A DNA stretch of 64,000 nucleotides from Taudactylus pleione (Eukaryota > Chordata > Amphibia > Anura > Myobatrachidae): positions 248,001-312,000 of the forward strand of contig JAUIMM010001254.1 in assembly GCA_031769625.1 (NCBI GenBank). Reading direction: 5' to 3'. Positions 1 through 7,416 of this stretch are shown one piece after another (the stretch's first letter is position 1; each line of letters begins with the position of its first letter). The notes under the pieces are model-generated. The model made no database searches. It saw only the letters and a list, made by a program, of their open reading frames with translations, and was not told the DNA's origin. The position numbers and the translations under genes were made by a program.

Positions 1-2733
1 CAAGCTCTGGATGACGTAGATCGGGAGGTAACCATGACGAATCCGGAAACTTCTCACTTGGCCTCCATCTATCCAGAATCTGAGGAAGGGAAACACCCAT
101 GGTCTAAATCCCTCTACCCACCGAGGAGGAGTGTCTAAAAACATGCTCCCAATGTTAAGCTTTAAAAAAGCTGTAACAAAAAAGATCACTGGGTTTACCA
201 TGTTCAAACCCCCATCTTTCCTCGGTCTGTAGGTGATACCCCTCTTCACTATATTGATCCTGTTCTTCCACAACAAGAGGAAGAACAAGGAATTCAATCT
301 GGACCACAAAGATTGTGGCAAAAAGCACACGTAACTGACATACAAAAAAATCGGGATCAGGTAAGTTTTGCACAAGTCAACCCTTTCCCTCAAAGACAAT
401 TTCCATCTTTTCCAACTCTCTACCTTCTTGGTAGCATCCTCCAGCTTGTTAACCCAATTTAGGGAGGCATAATCTCCATGATCAAATTTGATACCAAGAA
501 TTTTAATCTGATTGTTGACCTGAGGGAAGCTGTCCGGAAGAGGAAAAGGCTCCCCCTCCTCCCCCATCCAGAAAACATCACACTTTTCTCGGTTTACTCT
601 GGAGCACGAAGCCTCAGAGTACTCGCAAATGAGGTGTTCTATGCCACGGGCCTCTGCCTGCGAGGACAGAACCACCGTGACATCATCTGCGTAAGCCACC
701 ACCCTCAATGCAAACTCCGGACTCAGCTGCACCCCCCCTACAGTCCCACACTCTACCCTCCTAACGAAGGGATCGATTGCAAAGACATACAGGAGGGGGC
801 TCAGGGGACACCCCTGACGAACACCCGAGCCTACACCAAAGGTAGGGCCCACCCAACCGTTTACCAGTGGAAAGCTTTCAGCCATACGATAGATCGTCTG
901 TAACCAATTAACCACCCTCTCTGGAAGACCATACCATCTCAGTAGAGCCCAAAGGTACTCATGATTCACTCGGTCAAAAGCTTTTGACTGATCCAATGCC
1001 AGTAAGTACTTTCCCCACTTCTCAGCCCTGCACCGCTCAATGGCCTCCCGGACACCAAGGACAGCACTAAAAGTGCTACGACCCTTCACCGTACAGTGCT
1101 GAGAAGGAGAAAGCAACAGCTCAGAAAACACTGAAAGCCTGTTAAACAGTACCTTTGCCAAAATCTTCCTGTCTGCATTGAGAAGGGCTATGGGGCGCCA
1201 GTTCTCAATACGAGACGAGTCCTTCCCTTTGGACAGCAAAATAAGCGCAGATAACCTCATGGAAGGAGGGAGGACTCCCTCATCCAGGCTCTCATTAAAA
1301 ACTTCCACAAGGCGGGGAATCAGGAGGTAAGCAAAGGTCTTATAAAATTCAGATGTTAAACCATCTGGTCCTGGTGATTTCTTGGGATTTAAACCCATTA
1401 TCGCCTTCCTAACTTCCTCTGCGGTTATATCACTTGCCAAGGAGTCAAGAGAGGCACCCTGAGAACTCAGACCAGGGGTTCCCCTCAGAAATTCCTCCAT
1501 CCTCTCCCTGATGAGTGGCTGCTCAGACAGAAGATCAGAATAGTAGGACACAATAACATCCAGAATGCCTTCCTTGTCAGTACGAAGAACACCCTGTCCG
1601 TCCACCAGTCCTCTGACATGTTTGGCGTCGACTGACCTCCTACAGCTCTGGTAGGGATCAGGCGAGTGGTACATACCATAATCCCTTTCCAAAACCAAGG
1701 ATGCCAATCGGTTATATTGGAACTCTTTCATCTGAGCCTTCACTCGGGAGATTTCCCCATCATCTCCCTCCTCAGAGATCAGGAAATCCAATTTCCTTCT
1801 CAGATTACGGTAGATATTTTGCTTTATCAAGTTTTTCCTAGCTATAAGGCCACGGAAAAATTTGCAGGTTCTCTTTTTAATCACCTCCCACCACTCAGAC
1901 CTACTCCAACCAGCCTCCAGAAGTGTCTCCTGAGATTGAAAGAAGACCCTGAAGGACTGCCTAACTCTCTCTTCTTCCAGGAGTTCAGAGTTCAAACGCC
2001 ACAGACCCCGCCCCTTCTGAGGGGTTTCTGAAGCATTCAAAGTTACTGAGAGCAAACCGTGATCGGAAAATTCCACCAACCTCACCCCAAGGGATGAAGT
2101 CCTGGAAGTCTCCTTAACAAAAAACCTATCTATCCTAGACCTACGACTACCACTAAAGTAGGTGAAACCCGTGAGGTCTGGGGAGTGACGAATATGCACA
2201 TCCACCAAACCAGCCTGTCTAACCATGCTAACTAAAAAATTGGAATCATAGCCCAGGGGTCTCCTTGAGCCTCCCCTGTCTTTTGGCCTAACAACGGTAT
2301 TAAAATCACCACCAAAGACGACCTGCTGGGCTGTAAAAAGAAAAGGTTTTATCTCCATAAAGAGACTTTTCCTATCACCTGGTGTCTGTGGCCCATACAC
2401 ATTAATTAATCTCACATCTTGTCCCTTTATGTTGACATCCAAAATCATACATCTACCTGCTTGCAATTCAATAACCTTGTGCACAGTTACCATATCAGAA
2501 AAAAGGACTGCCACCCCACCGTATGGCTCGGCCGCAAGAGACCAGTAAGAAGGACCCCTCCTCCACTCCTGCTTCGCCTTGTGGAGGATATCCAATTTAC
2601 TAATCCTAGTCTCTTGCAAAAATAAAACATCAACATCAATCGTATTGAAAAAATCAAAGGCCATCATACGAGCACATTCGGACAACACGGAAGCCACATT
2701 AATCGTGGCACATCGTATAGGATGAGGATCCAT
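1..2733 (-). CDS. LINE ORF2: endonuclease-reverse transcriptase (partial, C-terminus off window)
   Basis: This frame is open from the ATG at 2733 to the window edge, 911 codons without a stop. Residues 1-230 form an apurinic-type endonuclease: N12, E41 in LQETR, Y113 in NVYGP, D143 and N145 in GGDFN, D202 in SRIDRF, and D224-H225 in FSDHG. The reverse transcriptase follows: KKSPGPDG ending near residue 458, motif A with D587 in KAFDRV, motif B VRQGCPLSPLLY near 638-649, and YADD at 681-684. The product should nick target DNA and prime cDNA synthesis at the nick. Tx1-type ORF2 proteins are about 1300 residues, so roughly a third is missing to the left. The start is chosen because an in-frame stop lies four codons upstream, and its context (A at -3, G at +4) is favourable. 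All key residues checked are present. Confidence 0.9.
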   Translation of the reverse strand, partial: MDPHPIRCATINVASVLSECARMMAFDFFNTIDVDVLFLQETRISKLDILHKAKQEWRRGPSYWSLAAEPYGGVAVLFSDMVTVHKVIELQAGRCMILDVNIKGQDVRLINVYGPQTPGDRKSLFMEIKPFLFTAQQVVFGGDFNTVVRPKDRGGSRRPLGYDSNFLVSMVRQAGLVDVHIRHSPDLTGFTYFSGSRRSRIDRFFVKETSRTSSLGVRLVEFSDHGLLSVTLNASETPQKGRGLWRLNSELLEEERVRQSFRVFFQSQETLLEAGWSRSEWWEVIKKRTCKFFRGLIARKNLIKQNIYRNLRRKLDFLISEEGDDGEISRVKAQMKEFQYNRLASLVLERDYGMYHSPDPYQSCRRSVDAKHVRGLVDGQGVLRTDKEGILDVIVSYYSDLLSEQPLIRERMEEFLRGTPGLSSQGASLDSLASDITAEEVRKAIMGLNPKKSPGPDGLTSEFYKTFAYLLIPRLVEVFNESLDEGVLPPSMRLSALILLSKGKDSSRIENWRPIALLNADRKILAKVLFNRLSVFSELLLSPSQHCTVKGRSTFSAVLGVREAIERCRAEKWGKYLLALDQSKAFDRVNHEYLWALLRWYGLPERVVNWLQTIYRMAESFPLVNGWVGPTFGVGSGVRQGCPLSPLLYVFAIDPFVRRVECGTVGGVQLSPEFALRVVAYADDVTVVLSSQAEARGIEHLICEYSEASCSRVNREKCDVFWMGEEGEPFPLPDSFPQVNNQIKILGIKFDHGDYASLNWVNKLEDATKKVESWKRWKLSLRERVDLCKTYLIPIFLYVSYVCFLPQSLWSRLNSLFFLLLWKNRINIVKRGITYRPRKDGGLNMVNPVIFFVTAFLKLNIGSMFLDTPPRWVEGFRPWVFPFLRFWIDGGQVRSFRIRHGYLPIYVIQSL

Positions 2734-2799
2734 GTTTCTAGGTTATGGAATATTACAAGACCTTGCTTACTTTTACATACCATCACCAAAAAACAAGTC
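2734..2799 (-). other. ORF1-ORF2 spacer with in-frame stops and a start-stop codon pair
   Basis: The two ORFs are in the same frame but are separated by 66 nt. After the ORF1 stop the spacer holds three more in-frame TAA codons, so simple readthrough cannot fuse the proteins. One ATG, at 2778-2776, is followed immediately by TAA at 2775-2773. This is a minimal start-stop pair placed 43 nt before the ORF2 ATG. It may matter for reinitiation, but this is inferred only. Confidence 0.7.
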
Positions 2800-5700
2800 T
2801 TAACACTGCACACCAGCCCCCTGCGGGCCAGCCACACCACCGCCTGTGGCATCCCCACCCCCCTCCCTTCCACCCCCAGAGGGTACACCACCCTCCTCAG
2901 GGATCCCAGGGTCAGGGGCCTTGGCCACAAACTTTATGACCTGGCAGTGTACCCCACCACCAGTGCCACTTGGCCCGACCCCCGAGCTCTGGGATGACTC
3001 CACATCAGTCTCTTCGGCTACCTCCTGCTGAACCGCCACTGTCTCCTCCATTGCCACCACCTCCTCCTTTCTCCTTTCCACCACCCTTCTTTCCATCGGG
3101 GCCAGAGTTTCCTTATTTACCGCCTCTTCCCCCACCTCCGGGATTGACTCCCTTCTTTTTTTCCCGTCCCGGTGCCTCTCACTTTCTTTAAAAGACCTCT
3201 TTGTTTTTCTTTTGTTTTTTTTTGACACCAGATAACACTCTCCATCTTTCCTTATGATTTCCTCCTCATCAGAGGAGAAAACATCAAATTTATTTGATAA
3301 CACCACTTGTGTTTCTGTATCTTTCTCTTTTATCCCCTTCCCTCCCCGCCTAACCTCCTGAAATGTCTCCTCCATTACCTCCTCCCTACTTTCAACATTT
3401 ACCACCTCATCCTGCTCTATACCCTCTTCTTCTACCTCATTCACCACCTCACTCACCACCACACTACTACCCACCACCTGTTCTAACACCACATTGTGAC
3501 TGGCTTTCGGACATCTGCTATAAGGGTGCCCCTCCACCCCACACAAATTGCACCTGACAGTGTGACAATCTCTAGACCAGTGACCCACACCCCCACACAA
3601 AGAACACTTCACCACAGTGCACTCGGAACTAACGTGACGGTGATCACCACACTTAAAACATGTCCTCGGCTGCCCAGGATAAAAACACTGAACCCTGTCC
3701 CTACCTATATAGGCAGCCGAGGGCACATGCACACACCCCCTTTCAGAATACCTCAACCTAATTCCTACTTCCCACGCCCCTCCCCACACACCCAACACAT
3801 AACCAGCCTTTGTTACCCCCGATTCAAGATCACAAAATCTCTTAAGCCAAAAGGCAATATCCTCTGGAGGTAATGATTCATTTCTGACTAGGATCGTAGC
3901 TTTGACCCTGTCCTGCCTGGTGACCAGGTTAACCACATACTTCTCAAATGGGTCCTTGGATCTGCACGCCTGCCACTTCACCCAGAAAACCTGCAGACCC
4001 TGGTACGATACAAAGCTCAAGTCATACTCCAGGGTCCGCACTGGGTGAATGCAGGCGTACAGATCTGCCGCACCGAACCCCAGGCTGAACACCATTTTAA
4101 GGAAAGCCTCTCTACTTGGGGCTTCCCCTGGAGCAATCCACTTAAATTGAACAAGGTTCCTTCTTTTGCCAACACCTCCAGGCGTAGGTGCAGCATATGA
4201 CACATTATTTGCTCTTTGTCTAGTAACCACACTGGCATAAGACAGAACACCCGGAGCTGATTTAGACTGCCTCTCACCTCTCGAGACCATGTCTTTTTCT
4301 ATTGCAGTGGCAGCCACTCTAGCCCTTTCAGGGACTAGCATTTTATCACCATATATAGTTTCAATCACCTTTCTTTGTTCAGCCGAAAGAGTCTCTTTAT
4401 TCAGTATCGGCATTCCCTGTGCCAATATTGGACGGCTGACTGATACAGATGACACCCCTGGCACTTCCTCAGGAGCCTTATCCTGATGGGATTCCCCCTC
4501 CATGCCAGCTTCTACCAATACTGCTGCCTGAATCAGCTCAGAATCCATGGCCTCAGTGTAATCAGGGATAGTAGCTGCCAGTTCCCCCACAGGTACTGTT
4601 GCTCCGCCTATAGGGACCAGGGGGACCAGGGTAACAATTTGGGCACCCTCACTCCCAATCCCCCCAGTCTCCTTTGCATCATCGCTTACCTTATCAACTG
4701 GCTCCCCCTGCACTCTCCGACCAGCATCCTCGGACGGCTGAGCCTCCACAGCAGCTGAAGACGGAACCTCCTCCTGTTCTGACTTAACCACCTCCATGTC
4801 ACTCATAGAGGTAGATTCCGATTTGATCATCTTTTTTTTTATTTTCTTTAAATATTCCAAGCGGTCCTTAGCATTTCCCAATGAAACGGACAAAGCTGTA
4901 ATTTCCTCTTTAAAAGACCATCTGTCCCAGGTAGCGCTAACATTTCTTTTTCTCTTTTTTTCGCTTAGCTTGTTGCTCAGCTTCCTAATCTCTTTTTGAA
5001 GCTGATCCATGCTCAAAGCAGCATACACGTCATCTTCTTCATCCGCAGACACTTGGTCCTCCTCCACCGTCTTCTCCCCTTTTGCGGCACCCCCCGCTTC
5101 ACTGCCAGTGGGGGCCACCATCTCCCCCTGAGTTGCCTCACTCAGGGGTCCCTCCACTGACAGTTTGGGGAGCACCGCTGGGCTAGGGGTCACCATAACT
5201 GCACCTCCAGCACTGATCACCAGATTGCTGCTTTCTGTCATCTCCATGTCCTCCGATTCACTGCCAGTGAGGGTCTCCATACCCCCCCGAGTTGCCTCAC
5301 TCGGGGGTCCCTCTACTGACAGTTTGGAGGCAGAGTCTGCAGCCACTATAACCACCTCCGCTGCACCGCTAGCGGGGGCCGCCATTACCCCCCGAGTTGC
5401 GTCACTCGGGGGTCCCGCCGCCAGCGGTTTGGAGACTGGCACTCTGCTGAACTCCACTGGACCCCCCGCTCTCCGAACTGAAAGTCCAGGGGGGTCCAGG
5501 ACACCTCCTCCGCCAGCCGCCGGGTCCACGAGCACAGCAGCCGCCTTCCGACTCCCCGGCACGTCCGCCGCTGGTACAGGGAGTCCTCCGCTTGCCGCCG
5601 CCGTCCGCTCCATCAGCTCCGGCTGCTTCGGCTGCTCCGTCAGACTCCCCGCACTCCGTCTCCCGGGCAGGCGCGCCAAAGGGACAGGGGGGTCCGGAGC

Positions 5701-5865
5701 TCCAGCCGCGCACACTTGCGGCCTCCGCGAACCGGCGGGTGGATCCCCGGCCTCGCGCTGCAGTCCTCCGGCAGGCAGGTTAGGCGGGTCAGGCGGGTCA
5801 GGCGGGACAGGAGCGACAGAACCCCTGCTTGATCCTCCAGCCCGGGGTCTGCCTCTCTTAGTCAT
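2800..5865 (-). CDS. LINE ORF1: CCHC zinc-knuckle nucleic-acid-binding protein
   Basis: This intact 1021-codon frame ends in TAA at 2802-2800. The start is the ATG at 5865, with A at -3; the frame extends eight codons further only through a GTG, which is not a plausible eukaryotic start. The N-terminus is basic and then proline/glycine rich, with three related segments near residues 144-167, 179-203 and 232-256. A lysine-rich predicted coiled coil runs from about 286 to 350. A globular region at about 566-730 occupies the place of an RRM-like domain in related ORF1 proteins. Three CCHC knuckles follow: C736-C739-H744-C749, C754-C757-H762-C767 and C772-C775-H780-C785. The C-terminal part is acidic, then lysine/arginine rich near 879-905, then glycine rich. 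The likely role is binding and packaging the element RNA. Genomic copies can be auto-annotated as ZCCHC-like genes, but here ORF2 follows directly. Confidence 0.88.
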   Translation of the reverse strand: MTKRGRPRAGGSSRGSVAPVPPDPPDPPNLPAGGLQREAGDPPAGSRRPQVCAAGAPDPPVPLARLPGRRSAGSLTEQPKQPELMERTAAASGGLPVPAADVPGSRKAAAVLVDPAAGGGGVLDPPGLSVRRAGGPVEFSRVPVSKPLAAGPPSDATRGVMAAPASGAAEVVIVAADSASKLSVEGPPSEATRGGMETLTGSESEDMEMTESSNLVISAGGAVMVTPSPAVLPKLSVEGPLSEATQGEMVAPTGSEAGGAAKGEKTVEEDQVSADEEDDVYAALSMDQLQKEIRKLSNKLSEKKRKRNVSATWDRWSFKEEITALSVSLGNAKDRLEYLKKIKKKMIKSESTSMSDMEVVKSEQEEVPSSAAVEAQPSEDAGRRVQGEPVDKVSDDAKETGGIGSEGAQIVTLVPLVPIGGATVPVGELAATIPDYTEAMDSELIQAAVLVEAGMEGESHQDKAPEEVPGVSSVSVSRPILAQGMPILNKETLSAEQRKVIETIYGDKMLVPERARVAATAIEKDMVSRGERQSKSAPGVLSYASVVTRQRANNVSYAAPTPGGVGKRRNLVQFKWIAPGEAPSREAFLKMVFSLGFGAADLYACIHPVRTLEYDLSFVSYQGLQVFWVKWQACRSKDPFEKYVVNLVTRQDRVKATILVRNESLPPEDIAFWLKRFCDLESGVTKAGYVLGVWGGAWEVGIRLRYSERGCVHVPSAAYIGRDRVQCFYPGQPRTCFKCGDHRHVSSECTVVKCSLCGGVGHWSRDCHTVRCNLCGVEGHPYSRCPKASHNVVLEQVVGSSVVVSEVVNEVEEEGIEQDEVVNVESREEVMEETFQEVRRGGKGIKEKDTETQVVLSNKFDVFSSDEEEIIRKDGECYLVSKKNKRKTKRSFKESERHRDGKKRRESIPEVGEEAVNKETLAPMERRVVERRKEEVVAMEETVAVQQEVAEETDVESSQSSGVGPSGTGGGVHCQVIKFVAKAPDPGIPEEGGVPSGGGREGGGDATGGGVAGPQGAGVQC
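5099..5435 (-). repeat. Three dispersed 73-bp repeats inside ORF1, each with a 9-bp hairpin
   Basis: Copies lie at 5099-5171, 5258-5330 and 5363-5435. Each encodes a variant of the peptide GPPSEATRG. Each contains an inverted repeat with 9-bp arms and a 6-nt loop: 5125-5133 with 5140-5148, 5284-5292 with 5299-5307, and 5389-5397 with 5404-5412. Spacing between copies is unequal (159 and 105 bp), so this is an old internal duplication rather than a clean tandem. Confidence 0.8.
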
Positions 5866-6026
5866 GGTGCTGAAAGGCAGCAGCACCACAGCAAATCCTC
5901 AGCACCACAAACAGCAGGATCAGCAGCGATATCTTCCCCAGGAGGAATCAGCCTGCCTGGGGAAGCCCTCTCCCTGTCTCAGCAGCTCACCACCTCCTCC
6001 TAGGACACTCCTCTCCCAAATGGTAT
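5866..6026 (-). promoter_or_regulatory. LINE 5' UTR, probable internal promoter region
   Basis: About 161 bp separate the ORF1 ATG from the satellite. No upstream ATG is visible on the LINE strand. The LINE-sense strand begins with a purine-rich stretch near 6017-5990, as is common at LINE 5' ends. LINEs are usually transcribed from a promoter in this region, but I see no TATA box or other defined element, so the promoter role is inferred from position. The exact left limit of the satellite could be off by a few bases. Confidence 0.55.
5933..5965 (-). other. Perfect 10-bp inverted repeat in the LINE 5' UTR
   Basis: The arms 5933-5942 (CTTCCCCAGG) and 5956-5965 (CCTGGGGAAG) are exact reverse complements separated by 13 nt. 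The GC-rich stem should be stable in the LINE RNA, about 70 nt upstream of the ORF1 start. Function is unknown. Confidence 0.7.
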
Positions 6027-7416
6027 GCTGCGGTGACAGAAGTTGATTTTGGTGCTTAATGTTGACTCAACTCACCAGAAATATATTTACCCATATGAAA
6101 ATTTACGTAAGCCCCGGACCTTAAAAATCGGCCCAAAATTTTTTTTTTCAAAAATCCCCAAATTCTGCTTAAAACTTTTGATACAACTTAAAAAAGATTT
6201 GCTGCGGTGACAGAAGTTGATTTTGGTGCTTAATTTTGACACAACTCACCAGAAATATATTTACCCGTATGAAAATTTACGTAAGCCCCGGACCTTAAAA
6301 ATCGGCCCAAAATTTTTTTTTTCAAAAATCCCCAAATTCTGCTTAAAACTTTTGATACAACTTAAAAAAGATTTGCTGCGGTGACAGAAGTTGATTTTGG
6401 TGTTTAATTTTGACACAACTCACCAGAAATATATTTACCCGTATGAAAATTTACGTAAGCCCCGGACCTTAAAAATCGGCCAAAATTTTTTATTTCAAAA
6501 ATCCCCAAATTCTGCTTAAAAATTTTGATACAACTTAAAAAAGATTTGCTGCGGTGACAGAAGTTGATTTTGGTGCTTAATTTTGACACAACTCACCAGA
6601 AATATATTTACCCGTATGAAAATTTACGTAAGCCCCGGACCTTAAAAATCGGCCCAAAATTTTTTTTTTCAAAAATCCCCAAATTCTGCTTAAAACTTTT
6701 GATACAACTTAAAAAAGATTTGCTGCGGTGACAGAAGTTGATTTTGGTGCTTAATTTTGACTCAACTCACCAGAAATATATTTACCCATATGAAAATTTA
6801 CGTAAGCCCCGGACCTTAAAAATCGGCCAGAAATTTTTTTTTTCAAAAATCCCCAAATTCTGCTTAAAACTTTTGATACAACTTAAAAAAGATTTGCTGC
6901 GGTGACAGAAGTTGATTTTGGTGCTTAATTTTGATACAACTCACCAGAAATATATTTACCCGTATGAAAATTTACGTAAGCCCCGGACCTTAAAAATCGG
7001 CCCAAAATTTTTTTTTTCAAAAATCTCCAAATTCTGCATAAAACTTTTGATACAACTTAAAAAAGATTTGCTGCGGTGACAGAAGTTGATTTTGGTGCTT
7101 AATTTTGACACAACTCACCAGAAATATATTTACCCGTATGAAAATTTACGTAAGCCCCGGACCTTAAAAATCGGCCCAAAATTTTTTTTTTCAAAAATCC
7201 CCAAATTCTGCTTAAAACTTTTGATACAACTTAAAAAAGATTTGCTGCGGTGACAGAAGTTGATTTTGGTGCTTAATTTTGACACAACTCACCAGAAATA
7301 TATTTACCCGTATGAAAATTTATGTAAGCCCCGGACCTTAAAAATCGGCCAAAATTTTTTATTTCAAAAATCCCCAAATTCTGCTTAAAACTTTTGATAC
7401 AACTTAAAAAAGATTT
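6027..7416. repeat. Satellite monomers next to the LINE (8 copies)
   Basis: Eight monomers lie between the LINE and the first clear higher-order repeat. The first is complete and near consensus, with the GTTGACTCAAC and CCCATATG variants also found deep in the array. One unusual base is GTTTAATT instead of GCTTAATT at 6402. Confidence 0.9.

Larger units (their letters stand above)
1..6026 (-). mobile_element. LINE (non-LTR retrotransposon), L1/Tx1-like, 3' part outside window
   Basis: The minus strand holds, in order, a short 5' UTR, a zinc-knuckle ORF1 and an endonuclease plus reverse-transcriptase ORF2, which is the layout of L1-group LINEs. A coiled coil followed by several CCHC knuckles in ORF1, together with the ORF2 motifs, fits the Tx1 branch best known from frogs and fish; this placement is from memory of the family and not from a search. 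The 5' end abuts satellite DNA at about 6026. The 3' end of ORF2, the 3' UTR and the tail lie left of base 1, so completeness and target-site duplication cannot be judged. Both reading frames are open over everything visible. There are no LTRs, integrase or protease motifs, which argues against an LTR element. Confidence 0.9.

Noticed and set aside
155..373. Separate 72-residue minus-strand frame
   Set aside because: It is in another frame than ORF2, which is open through the same bases with a LINE-like sequence.
478..903. Plus-strand frame of 141 codons
   Set aside because: It is antisense to the reverse-transcriptase part of ORF2 and contains no motif.
5866..5889. Longer ORF1 with eight extra N-terminal residues
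   Set aside because: The codon at 5889-5887 is GTG; the first ATG is at 5865 and has A at -3.
5165..6046. Plus-strand frame of 293 codons
   Set aside because: It is antisense to the GC-rich N-terminus of ORF1 and runs into the satellite; low-complexity alanine/proline/glycine product.
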